Positions 6,289-13,534 of a stretch of DNA of 14,197 nt are shown here, piece by piece. The notes beneath the pieces were generated by a model. That model saw nothing but the letters and a program-made list of their open reading frames with translations, searched no databases and was not told the origin of the DNA. Location: positions 1 to 14,197 of the forward strand of contig JANYFQ010000308.1 of assembly GCA_025362615.1 (NCBI GenBank), written 5' to 3'. The DNA is from Hymenobacter sp. GTDB lineage: Bacteria; Bacteroidota; Bacteroidia; Cytophagales; Hymenobacteraceae. The position numbers and the translations under genes were made by a program. Numbering within the stretch: position 1 is the first letter of the stretch; each line of letters starts with the position of its first letter.

Positions 6289-7428
6289 TTACTTGAGCAA
6301 CGTCCGCGCAATCACCAGTTTCTGAATCTCGCTGGTGCCTTCGCCGATGGTGCAGAGCTTGGCATCGCGGTAATACTTTTCGGCCGGGTAGTCTTTCGTG
6401 TAGCCGTAGCCGCCGAAGATTTGCACGCCTTCGTTGGCCGTTCGTACGCTTACCTCGGAAGCATAGAGCTTGGCCATCGCCGACTCGCGGTTCACGTTCA
6501 GGCCGGCGTCTTTCATGGCGGCGGCGCGGTAGGTGAGCTGGCTGGCGGCCTCGATTTCGGTGGCCATATCGGCCAGCTTAAAGCTGATGCCCTGAAAGTT
6601 GCTGATGGGCTGATTGAATTGATGGCGCTCTTTGCTGTACTGCAAAGCAGCTTCATAAGCGCCCTGCGCGATGCCCAACGAGAGGGCCGCGATGCTGATA
6701 CGACCGCCGTCGAGCACCTTCAGGCTTTGTACGAAGCCGTCGCCCACCTTGCCGATGACATTTTCTTTCGGCACACGGCAGTCGGTAAAAATCAGCTCGG
6801 TAGTTTCGGAGGCCCGCATTCCGAGTTTGTCTTCTTTGCGGCCGGCGGCGAAGCCAGGCGTGCCGCGCTCGATGATAAAGGCCGTCATGCCGTGCGAGTC
6901 GCCTACTTCGCCGGTGCGAACGATGACGACAGCCACGTGGCCGCTCTTGCCGTGGGTGATAAAGTTTTTGGCCCCGTTGATGACGTACTCATCGCCGTCG
7001 AGCACGGCCGTCGTCCGCATATTGCCGGCATCGGAACCGGTGTTGGGTTCCGTCAGGCCCCAGGCCCCAATCCATTCGCCGGAGGCCAGTTTGGGCAGGT
7101 ATTTTTGCTTCTGCGCTTCGGAGGCGTGTTGCAGAATGTGGCCGGTGCAGAGCGAATTGTGCGCCGCCATGCTCAGGCCAATGCTGCCGTCCACCTTCGC
7201 TAGTTCGGCAATGGCCGTCACGTACTCCACATAGCCAAAGCCGGCCCCGCCGTATTCCTGCGGCACCAATACGCCCATCAGGCCCAGCTCGCCCAATTTG
7301 TGGAATACGTCGATGGGAAATTCCTGGCTCTCGTCCCACTTCATCATGTCGGGCTTGATGTGCAGGGCGGCGAAGTCGCGCACCATGTGCGCAATCATGG
7401 TTTGATTTTCGGTGGCAACGGCTTCCAT
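6289..7428 (-). CDS. Acyl-CoA dehydrogenase (short-chain/butyryl type)
   Basis: 379 residues from the ATG at 7428, the usual length for SCAD-type enzymes. The frame continues upstream to a TTG at 7509, but that stretch overlaps the promoter and is not family-like. FAD-dependent alpha,beta-dehydrogenation of acyl-CoA in fatty-acid or branched-chain catabolism, passing electrons to ETF. Seen in order: N-terminal helical domain; 'GLTEPNTGSDAG' (125–135), the ACAD signature that contacts FAD and substrate; 'INGAKNFITHG' (150–160); 'KLGMRASETTELIF' (201–214); 'IFGGYGYTKDYPAEKYYRDAK' (337–357); and the catalytic base Glu363 in 'IGEGTSEIQK'. No ETF or thiolase genes adjoin it, so chain-length preference is open. 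A −7 box at 7507–7514 precedes it. Confidence 0.93.
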   Translation of the reverse strand: MEAVATENQTMIAHMVRDFAALHIKPDMMKWDESQEFPIDVFHKLGELGLMGVLVPQEYGGAGFGYVEYVTAIAELAKVDGSIGLSMAAHNSLCTGHILQHASEAQKQKYLPKLASGEWIGAWGLTEPNTGSDAGNMRTTAVLDGDEYVINGAKNFITHGKSGHVAVVIVRTGEVGDSHGMTAFIIERGTPGFAAGRKEDKLGMRASETTELIFTDCRVPKENVIGKVGDGFVQSLKVLDGGRISIAALSLGIAQGAYEAALQYSKERHQFNQPISNFQGISFKLADMATEIEAASQLTYRAAAMKDAGLNVNRESAMAKLYASEVSVRTANEGVQIFGGYGYTKDYPAEKYYRDAKLCTIGEGTSEIQKLVIARTLLK

Positions 7429-7506
7429 GAGGCGAGGGATTGGGTGGGTTTGAGAAAGAGGATTCAAATCCTGAAAGCAGAATTTGCTGGACGGTTTACG
7501 CAGGTG

Positions 7507-7514
7507 CAAAAGTA
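7507..7514 (-). promoter_or_regulatory. −7 box for acyl-CoA dehydrogenase promoter
   Basis: The minus strand reads TACTTTTG, an exact TAnnTTTG match, ~80 bases before the chosen ATG. No clear −33 TTG was found at the expected spacing. Its position supports the start at 7428 over the TTG at 7509. Confidence 0.5.
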
Positions 7515-7590
7515 CAGAACATTGGGCATAAAATGGCCGCCAAAACAGGCTTCGCCGTAAGCATTCAATGACCGGGCACCGTAATACTGT

Positions 7591-7598
7591 TACTTTTG
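7591..7598 (+). promoter_or_regulatory. −7 box for the polysaccharide export operon
   Basis: The plus strand reads TACTTTTG, an exact TAnnTTTG match, 82 bases before the wza-like ATG. The −33 element is degenerate. It is divergent to the box at 7507–7514, and the two −7 boxes are 76 bases apart. Confidence 0.5.
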
Positions 7599-7680
7599 AG
7601 GCTTTTTAGGGGCATTCGTCCGCCGCCGAGGTTCAGGACTTCAGCGTTTTTATTGGTTTCACGCCAGCATTGTGGCCTTC

Positions 7681-8583
7681 ATGGCATCTTTCAACTTTCT
7701 ACGCACGGCCCGGGTTTTCTTGTGGATGATGGCCGCTGGCTGGCTGCTCTCGTCCTGTGCTTCAACACGCTATTCGCGGCAGCGGGTCATGTTTCAACTA
7801 ACTGACGACAAAGGCAACCGGCTTGACACGGCGAAGTTGCGGGCGGCCGTCAATCGGACCGCCAAAAACTACCGCATCCAGCCCAACGACTACCTCGGTG
7901 TGCAGGTGTACACCAACAAAGGCGAACGCATTCTCGACCCCAACGGGGAACTGCAATTTGGCTCGCCCGCCGGGGCGGGGCGGAGCGGTGGCCGGGGCGG
8001 AGCAGCATCGCGTAATGTGGGCCAGGGGGCCGGCAGCAGTTCGGGCGGCTCCGAATTCCTAGTGCAGGCCGACGGCTCCGTGACCTTGCCGATGGTAAAC
8101 CGGGTGCAGGTGCGCGATTTGTCGTTGCTACAAGCTGACAGCACGTTAAAAATCAAGTATGAGGCTTTTTATAAAGATGTCTTCGTCACCACCCGTGTTA
8201 CCAACAACCGCGTGGTGGTGCTGGGCGTGCCGGGGGGCAAAGTCATCCCCCTTGACAACGACAACATGAACCTGCTCGAAGTACTGGCTTTGGTTGGTGG
8301 CCCCGACGGGGGCGGCAACAATCTATATCGCTACGGGGGCAAGGCCAATAACATTCGCATCATCCGGGGCGATTTGAAAAATCCGCAAGTGGAGCAGATT
8401 GACCTTACCACCCTATCCGGAGTGCGACGGGCCAACTTGCAAATGGAACCCAACGATGTAGTATACATAGAGCCGATTCGACGGCCATTCCTCGAATTTC
8501 TAACCGATGCTGCGCCCGCACTCAGCGCGGCCTCCTTGATACTTAACACGGTCATCATCATCACTACGGTACTGCGGCGCTAG
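7681..8583 (+). CDS. Wza-like polysaccharide export outer-membrane lipoprotein (Poly_export/SLBB)
   Basis: 300 residues from ATG 7681; a GTG three codons earlier (7672) is in frame but less likely. Residues 1–26 are a lipoprotein signal (hydrophobic WMMAAGWLL followed by lipobox LSSC, Cys26). The Poly_export domain covers ~64–175: 'YRIQPNDYLGVQVY' (64–77) and 'QADGSVTLPMVNRVQV' (129–144), followed by an SLBB-like segment 'VVVLGVPGGKVIPL…LLEVLALVGG' (178–207). A Gly/Ser-rich insert (~95–124) interrupts the domain. 'MEPNDVVYIEP' (255–265) and a C-terminal hydrophobic helix (~278–297) complete the protein, consistent with a Wza-like multimeric channel spanning the outer membrane. It is shorter than E. 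coli Wza, as is usual for Bacteroidota. It is the first gene of an export block with the Wzc-like kinase 81 bases downstream. Confidence 0.9.
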   Translation: MASFNFLRTARVFLWMMAAGWLLSSCASTRYSRQRVMFQLTDDKGNRLDTAKLRAAVNRTAKNYRIQPNDYLGVQVYTNKGERILDPNGELQFGSPAGAGRSGGRGGAASRNVGQGAGSSSGGSEFLVQADGSVTLPMVNRVQVRDLSLLQADSTLKIKYEAFYKDVFVTTRVTNNRVVVLGVPGGKVIPLDNDNMNLLEVLALVGGPDGGGNNLYRYGGKANNIRIIRGDLKNPQVEQIDLTTLSGVRRANLQMEPNDVVYIEPIRRPFLEFLTDAAPALSAASLILNTVIIITTVLRR

Positions 8584-8664
8584 GTGACGGTAACTCAGCC
8601 GTTGCACCTGCCTACTATTTGCTGACTACTATTTGCCTCTACGAACCTAGCCTAACTTAGCCAA
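8584..8664. repeat. Spacer of short direct repeats between wza-like and wzc-like genes
   Basis: CTACTATTTGC occurs at 8612–8622 and 8626–8636 (14-bp period). TAACTCAGCC (8591–8600) recurs as TAACTTAGCC (8653–8662), and AACCTAGCC (8644–8652) sits directly before the latter. No strong hairpin was seen. ACTATTTG is one base off the TAnnTTTG pattern, so a secondary promoter is possible but unproven. Confidence 0.6.
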
Positions 8665-11181
8665 ATGGCCTCTGAGAACGCCGAACTAGAAGAACTCATC
8701 CGTCGGGCAGTTGCGCCCGCCGGTGCTGAGGCCAGTGCTGCCCCGACACCAACGGGCTTTGCTCCGAAGGAAGAGGAGGAAGACGACAGCGCCAGCCTTG
8801 ATTTGGCTACGCTTGTGCTGGTGGCTCGGCGGAGCTTGCTGTGGATGCTGCTGCTCATCGGCCTCGGCATTACGGCCTCGTGGCTATACCTGCGCTACAC
8901 CAAGCCTGTATTCAAGTCGCTCTCCGTGCTTAAAATTGATGAGCGTTCGGATGCCAACGACTTGGGACTGGGCCGGTTGCCGACCACCGAAAAGTCCTCG
9001 GCGAAGTTAGCTGGCGAAGTAGAGCTTATCAAGTCGGGCATCATATATCGGCGACTCAAAGATATGTTGGATTTGGACGTAAATTATTACGCCCAAGGCA
9101 CGGTGTTGGAAAACGAGATGTACGGCACTTCGCCGTTTGTTATCACCTACAAAATCACCGACCCGAGCTACTACAATCGCAAATTCAACCTCGACTTTAC
9201 AGGGCCTCAAAGCTTCAAGCTGGCTTTTGTGGGCCGGGGCCGCACCCTGGCCGGCACTTACCGACTGGAGCAACCCATCAGCTCGCCGGGCCTGGAGTTG
9301 GTGGTGCATGGCACGGCCTTGCTCAATGAAGCCGCTCGCAGCCAGGGCTACCACTTCACCATCCAAGACGAAGGCACGGTGAACGGGTTTTTGGACCGCA
9401 ACCTGTCGGTGGAGGTGTTGAATGCCGATGCCAATACCATCCAGATTGGATTCACCGATTTCAGCGCCGAAAAAGCGCAGCACATCGTCAATAAAGTGGA
9501 CTCTATTTACCTGGAGCAGAAGCTGGCCCGCAAGTCGGAAGCCACGGCGCAGACGCTACGGTTTTTGGATAAAATGCTGACTGACAACGAAGGAAATCTG
9601 CAGTCGGCCGAAAACAGGCTACAGGGCTTTGTGCAACAGTCAAAAACCTTTGATGCCCGGTCAGACATAACTTCCCTCACTAATAAGTTGGAGGCACAGG
9701 AGGATGTCCGACTCAAACTCCAGCAGAAGATGGAGTTGCTCAACGAAATTGTGCGCCTCGTGAGCCTGGGGCAACTCACCAGCGCCGAAAACCAGTCCAT
9801 TGAGCAGAGCATTCCGGGGCTGGCCGGACTGGACGAGCCGCTACTCAACGGTCAGTTGGCCGAACTTAATAATCAGCAATGGAATATGCGTCGGTTGACG
9901 CGCTCGTACAAAGAAACCACGGAAGCTGTTAAGCAACAGCAGTCGTCGCTCGCTTTTACGCGCATCAACATTCGCCGGCTGCTGACCGAATCGCAGAAAC
10001 AGGCCAAAAAACAATTGGATTTGCTTGACCGCAAACGGGCCGAGATTAACACACGCCTCAGCCAGCTTCCAGGCCAGGGAACTGAGCTTTCGCGCCTGCG
10101 GCGGCCCCTCGACCTTTACGAGAAGACGTATCTGCTGCTGATGAACCGCAAAATCGATTTCAACATCGAGAAGGCGGGCACCACGGCCGATTTTCAAATT
10201 CTGAGCCCTGCTTCGCAACCCAGCCAGCCCATTTCGCCCATTAAACTGATTGTGTACGCCGTGGGCTTGGCCGGGGGTATTTTGCTGGGGTTGAGCCTGA
10301 TTGGGGTGCGCTACCTGATGCACAACACCGTGACCAATATGCGCGAGTTGGAGCGTAGCTCGAACGCATCCATGCTGGGCGTTATCCCGACGTATGACAA
10401 AGAGAAGATGGACGTGTCGCGGCTGGTGGTGGACAAAAACCCGAAGTCGGCCATTTCCGAGTCCATTCGCTCCATCCGAACAAACCTGGATTTTATCAGC
10501 TCGTCGAAAAACAAGCGGATGATTTCGGTGACATCTACCATCTCGGGCGAGGGCAAGACGTTCGTCACCGTGAACATGGGCGGTATCATTGCGCTCTCGG
10601 GCCAAAAGGTTGTCATTCTGGACCTGGATATGCGTAAGCCGAAGGTAAACCTGGCCTTCGGAGCCGAGAATACCAAGGGCGTGAGCACCATTCTCATTGA
10701 GCGCCACAGCGTTGCCGAGTGCATTCAAAAAACGGCTATCGAAGACCTGCAATTCATATCGGCCGGGCCCACGCCGCCCAACCCCTCGGAGCTGATACTA
10801 AGCCCGCGCTTCGATATCATGATTGCTGAGTTATTCAAAATCTACGATGTGGTGATAATTGACACCCCACCCGTGGGCCTCGTGACGGACGGCATTCTTA
10901 TTATGCGGAAGGCCGATATTCCGCTTTACATCATCCGGGCCGACTACTCGCGCAAAGCCTTCATCAAGAACATGAACCGCTTGATGCGGGCCAATAACCT
11001 GACCAAAATGTGTACTATCCTCAACGATGCCAGCTCGCGCGGGCAGGGCTACGGGTACGGCTACGGGTACGGGTACGGCTACGGCTACGGGTACGGCTAC
11101 GGCGCCTACGGCCAGGGCTATTACGAGGAAGCACCCAAAGAGCTTACTTTCTGGCAACGGGCAGCGCGGTTCTTTAACTAA
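8665..11181 (+). CDS. Wzc-like polysaccharide co-polymerase with bacterial tyrosine kinase domain
   Basis: 838 residues. The acidic N-terminal cytoplasmic tail (~1–50) precedes TM1 (~58–76, LLWMLLLIGLGITASWLYL). The Wzz-type periplasmic domain with a long coiled coil spans ~80–520, ending in a Bacteroidota-typical 'RRPLDLYEKTYLLLMNRK' segment (~479). TM2 is ~526–549. The cytoplasmic BY-kinase (~595–790) has Walker A SGEGKT (627–632, Lys631), Walker A' 'ILDLDMRKPK' (Asp653, Asp655) and Walker B 'VVIIDTPP' (Asp733). The tail has nine Gly-Tyr units (795–812) plus Tyr815, Tyr819 and Tyr820, the expected autophosphorylation cluster. Role: regulates chain length and export of capsule/exopolysaccharide through cyclic oligomer phosphorylation, working with the upstream lipoprotein and the downstream PHP phosphatase. 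The single-chain co-polymerase-kinase fusion is the Gram-negative form. Confidence 0.95.
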   Translation: MASENAELEELIRRAVAPAGAEASAAPTPTGFAPKEEEEDDSASLDLATLVLVARRSLLWMLLLIGLGITASWLYLRYTKPVFKSLSVLKIDERSDANDLGLGRLPTTEKSSAKLAGEVELIKSGIIYRRLKDMLDLDVNYYAQGTVLENEMYGTSPFVITYKITDPSYYNRKFNLDFTGPQSFKLAFVGRGRTLAGTYRLEQPISSPGLELVVHGTALLNEAARSQGYHFTIQDEGTVNGFLDRNLSVEVLNADANTIQIGFTDFSAEKAQHIVNKVDSIYLEQKLARKSEATAQTLRFLDKMLTDNEGNLQSAENRLQGFVQQSKTFDARSDITSLTNKLEAQEDVRLKLQQKMELLNEIVRLVSLGQLTSAENQSIEQSIPGLAGLDEPLLNGQLAELNNQQWNMRRLTRSYKETTEAVKQQQSSLAFTRINIRRLLTESQKQAKKQLDLLDRKRAEINTRLSQLPGQGTELSRLRRPLDLYEKTYLLLMNRKIDFNIEKAGTTADFQILSPASQPSQPISPIKLIVYAVGLAGGILLGLSLIGVRYLMHNTVTNMRELERSSNASMLGVIPTYDKEKMDVSRLVVDKNPKSAISESIRSIRTNLDFISSSKNKRMISVTSTISGEGKTFVTVNMGGIIALSGQKVVILDLDMRKPKVNLAFGAENTKGVSTILIERHSVAECIQKTAIEDLQFISAGPTPPNPSELILSPRFDIMIAELFKIYDVVIIDTPPVGLVTDGILIMRKADIPLYIIRADYSRKAFIKNMNRLMRANNLTKMCTILNDASSRGQGYGYGYGYGYGYGYGYGYGAYGQGYYEEAPKELTFWQRAARFFN
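11047..11100 (+). repeat. Hexamer repeat GG[C/G]TAC ×9 encoding (Gly-Tyr)9
   Basis: Nine in-frame 6-bp units in the kinase C-terminus, with the Gly codon alternating GGC and GGG (order C,G,C,G,G,C,C,G,C) and Tyr always TAC. Copy change by slippage would keep the frame and add or remove phosphorylatable tyrosines. Confidence 0.95.
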
Positions 11182-11323
11182 CTGCTGTTACGCGGGTTGT
11201 TTCCCGTTTCTTGTTGGTAGTTTTTTGGCGGTTTTTGAGGCACGAAGGCAACCAGAAACCAGCAACAAGCAACGAGAAACAACCGGAAACACAAGGCACT
11301 CAAATTGCCCGCGTAACATCAGT
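11181..11323. repeat. Two-block quasi-palindrome between wzc-like and PHP phosphatase genes
   Basis: Outer arms ACTGCTGTTACGCGGG (11181–11196) and CCCGCGTAACATCAGT (11308–11323) pair at 15 of 16 positions. Inner arms 11195–11224 and 11255–11284 pair at 25 of 30 positions (GGTTGTTTC… with …GAAACAACC). The right arm has 23 extra bases (11285–11307) including another GGAAAC copy. The left outer arm begins on the last base of the kinase stop codon. No T-run follows the right arm. Confidence 0.85.
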
Positions 11324-11432
11324 AACTAAATGGCCTCTAATTAGTAGCCTTTGACTGTTTGGGCAGAAGGCGACTTGCTTCCGAGACGAACCAACTTTAC
11401 TAAACCAACAACGAATAACCGAAAACCAACCA
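11324..11432 (+). other. Leader upstream of the PHP phosphatase gene
   Basis: This stretch lies between the palindrome and the ATG at 11433. It is rich in AACCAAC/AACCGAAAACC words just before the start and lacks a Shine-Dalgarno sequence. TAGCCTTTG (11344–11352) resembles a −7 box with one spacer base too many; I do not call it a promoter. Confidence 0.4.
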
Positions 11433-12224
11433 ATGGCTTCGTTTTGGAAACGCTTATTTGGCAGCTCAGCGGGCGCGGCAACGCCGAACAGTGGTGCCGC
11501 GCCCGCTTACGGGGCATTTGCGGCGCTGGGTACCGATATGCACTCGCACGTGCTGCCGGGCCTTGACGATGGGGCCGAAACCCTGGAGCATTCGCTGACG
11601 CTGCTACGGGAATTGCGGGAGGCCGGCTTCCGGCAGCTGGTGATGACGCCGCACATCATGGGCGACTTTTACCGCAACACACCCGACGGCATCCGGGCGG
11701 CGCTGGCCAGGTTGGCGGAGGCCGCCGCCGCCGCCGGCCTCGGCGACGTAGCCCTGGCCTGCGCCGCCGAATACTACCTCGACGAGTTTCTGGGCCGCAA
11801 GCTGGCCGATGGCACCGAGATGCTAACCTTTGGCGGCGAGCGGCGCTACCTGCTCTTTGAAACCTCGTACATGAACGAGCCGCTCAACCTGAAGGAAATA
11901 ATATTTGAGTTGAATTCGCAAGGCTACCGGCCCGTACTGGCCCATCCTGAACGCTACACTTATTTGTATGGTCGGCTCGACGAAATTATAAAGCTGCGGC
12001 AAGAATACGGGGTGCTGTTGCAGGTCAATCTTAATTCGCTGGCTGGCTACTACTCGGGAGCGGCGCAAAAAGTAGCGGAGGAGTTGATTGACGGCGGGCA
12101 CGTCGATTTTGTGGGCACCGATGCCCATCATCAGAAGCACCTCGATACGTTGCTGCGGAAGGTGGGGCATTCGACCTATTTTCAGAAGCTCATGAGCTTG
12201 CCGCTGCTCAATAAGTCGTTGTGA
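11433..12224 (+). CDS. CpsB/YwqE-type PHP-domain protein-tyrosine phosphatase
   Basis: 263 residues. After a low-complexity Ala/Ser-rich N-terminus (~1–32), the PHP metal-binding motifs appear in order: DMHSHVLPGLDDG (His37, His39, Asp45/46), MTPHI (His74), AAEYY (Glu113), HPERY (His171) and GTDAHH (Asp230, His232). This is the CpsB/CapC manganese-dependent tyrosine phosphatase family, which dephosphorylates the Tyr tail of BY-kinases. It replaces the low-molecular-weight phosphatase (Wzb) that partners Wzc in enterobacteria. Placement right after the kinase, on the same strand, supports that pairing. All metal ligands appear intact. The start at 11433 gives an N-terminal MASFWKRLFG; the next in-frame Met is Met36, inside the first metal-binding motif. 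Confidence 0.93.
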   Translation: MASFWKRLFGSSAGAATPNSGAAPAYGAFAALGTDMHSHVLPGLDDGAETLEHSLTLLRELREAGFRQLVMTPHIMGDFYRNTPDGIRAALARLAEAAAAAGLGDVALACAAEYYLDEFLGRKLADGTEMLTFGGERRYLLFETSYMNEPLNLKEIIFELNSQGYRPVLAHPERYTYLYGRLDEIIKLRQEYGVLLQVNLNSLAGYYSGAAQKVAEELIDGGHVDFVGTDAHHQKHLDTLLRKVGHSTYFQKLMSLPLLNKSL

Positions 12225-12347
12225 TTTTATTGCTTAATTGTTGCATTGCTTAATTGCTGCTGGCGAGTGCTTCTGTCCCACAGTGGGCGTAGTGGCGTTC
12301 ACAGGCCCCAGGAGCAACAATTAAATAATTAAACAATTATAAAATCA
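12222..12347. repeat. AT-rich quasi-palindrome between PHP phosphatase and epimerase genes
   Basis: Outer arms TGATTTTAT (12222–12230) and ATAAAATCA (12339–12347) are perfect complements, and inner ends TTAATTGCTGCT (12250–12261) and AGCAACAATTAA (12313–12324) match at 11 of 12. The left arm contains the 16-bp unit ATTGCTTAATTGTTGC twice (12229–12244 and 12245–12260, one difference). A central hairpin CCCAC-A-GTGGG lies at 12277–12287. The left arm overlaps the phosphatase stop codon, and the right arm ends 4 bases before the epimerase ATG, so pairing could affect translation start. Confidence 0.85.
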
Positions 12348-12351
12348 AACA

Positions 12352-13371
12352 ATGTTTTTCGTTACCGGAGGCACGGGGTTAGTAGGCAGCTTTTTGCTGG
12401 CCGAGATGCGCCGGCGAGGGCTGGCCGTGCGGGCGCTGCACCGCGGCCCGGTGCCGGAGGCTATCGTGCAGATGGCCCCCAGCGCGGAGTGGGTGGCCGG
12501 CGATTTGCTCGACACCGAATTGCTGCACCAGTGCCTGACACCGGACGTGACGCACGTCTTTCACTGCGCCGGGCTGGTGTCGTACGCGCCGCAGGACGAG
12601 GATTTGCTACTGACCACCAACGTAGTGGGCACGGCCGTTGTGGTGGATGCGTGCCTGGCGCGGCCAGGCATCCGGCTGGCGCACGTATCGTCGGTGGCGG
12701 CGCTGGGCGGGCCGGGGGCGAAGGCCGGCGCGGTGCCAGCGGCGGCTGGCATTGAGCTAAACGAAGCCGCCACCTGGGATTTGGGTGCCGCGCACGGTGC
12801 CTACGCCACCTCCAAATACCTGGGCGAACTGGAGGTTTGGCGCGGCGTGGCTGAAGGGCTGTCGGCCGTCATCGTGAACCCCTCGGTGGTGCTGGGGCCG
12901 GGCGACTGGGCCCGCAGCAGCACCCGCCTGCTGCGCTACGCGGCGCAGGAGCACCGGTTTTACACCCGCGGCCTGGTGAACTTCGTGGACGTGCGCGACG
13001 TGGTGGCCCAACTCCTGCACCTGGCCCTCGACCCGCCCGACTTGGGCGGCCAGCGGTTTGTGTTGAGCGCCGGGGCACTGCCGCTGGGGGCATTTTTTGA
13101 GCAGGCAGCGGCCGGCTTCGGCAAACGCCCGCCCTCGGTGGCCGTGCCCGACTGGGCCGCCGAAGTGGTGTGGCGCCTCGAACACGCCCGCGCCGTGCTG
13201 ACGGGTGCCCGGCCGCTCATTACCAAGGATACGGCCCGGGCGGGCCGGCAGCCCGTGCGCTACGACGGCCGCAAGGCCGTGGCCGCCACCGGCCTCCCCT
13301 ACCGCCCACTGGCCGAAACCATTGCCTGGAGCGTAGCTGGCCTGCAAACAGCAGGAGCCGCCCCGCAGTAA
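12352..13371 (+). CDS. NAD(P)-dependent epimerase/dehydratase (extended SDR family)
   Basis: 339 residues. The Rossmann nucleotide-binding motif is at the very N-terminus: FVTGGTGLVG (3–12, GxxGxxG). 'VAGDLLD' (48–54) matches the SDR adenine-ring aspartate motif. The catalytic triad is visible as Ser113/114 (HVSSVAAL), Tyr151 and Lys155 (YATSK). 'NPSVVLGPGDW' (176–186) is typical of extended SDRs such as dihydroflavonol-reductase-like and sugar-nucleotide epimerases, and 'FVDVRDVV' (211–218) of the same group. Substrate cannot be assigned from sequence. Being next to a polysaccharide export block makes a nucleotide-sugar substrate possible, but the resemblance to dihydroflavonol-reductase-like enzymes is at least as strong. 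The last ~10 residues are low-complexity. Confidence 0.87.
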   Translation: MFFVTGGTGLVGSFLLAEMRRRGLAVRALHRGPVPEAIVQMAPSAEWVAGDLLDTELLHQCLTPDVTHVFHCAGLVSYAPQDEDLLLTTNVVGTAVVVDACLARPGIRLAHVSSVAALGGPGAKAGAVPAAAGIELNEAATWDLGAAHGAYATSKYLGELEVWRGVAEGLSAVIVNPSVVLGPGDWARSSTRLLRYAAQEHRFYTRGLVNFVDVRDVVAQLLHLALDPPDLGGQRFVLSAGALPLGAFFEQAAAGFGKRPPSVAVPDWAAEVVWRLEHARAVLTGARPLITKDTARAGRQPVRYDGRKAVAATGLPYRPLAETIAWSVAGLQTAGAAPQ

Positions 13372-13534
13372 AACCTGCCAAGCCGGCCGATTAGCAAAAG
13401 TGGCGCGGTTTTGCACGGATTTTTGTCCGTTTTGTTGTTAATATTGATACGGGGAACGCGCTTTGGGGCCATGCGGCTGCAAACCGCTGCTGTTGAAACG
13501 GCCACTTCCTCACCCTAACCTTGAGCCTGACTTT
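13372..13534 (+). other. Spacer between epimerase and TPR genes with weak hairpins
   Basis: Two small inverted repeats are visible: GCAAAA/TTTTGC (13394–13399 and 13409–13414) and ACGGA/TCCGT (13415–13419 and 13426–13430), the latter followed by TTTTGTTG, which may be a weak terminator for the epimerase gene. TAATATTG (13439–13446) is near a −7 box. Nothing firm. Confidence 0.35.

Noticed and set aside
6187..7203. Long plus-strand open frame (338 codons) opposite the acyl-CoA dehydrogenase
   Set aside because: It is antisense to a clear enzyme with all catalytic motifs; its translation has no family features and starts in the palindrome core. Typical of G+C-rich coding strands.
7429..7509. 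N-terminal extension of the acyl-CoA dehydrogenase to a TTG at 7509
   Set aside because: Extension overlaps the −7 box, uses a TTG, and has no family similarity.
12757..13416. Minus-strand open frame (219 codons) opposite the epimerase gene
   Set aside because: Shadow of a well-supported SDR gene; low-complexity His/Gly/Ala-rich translation.
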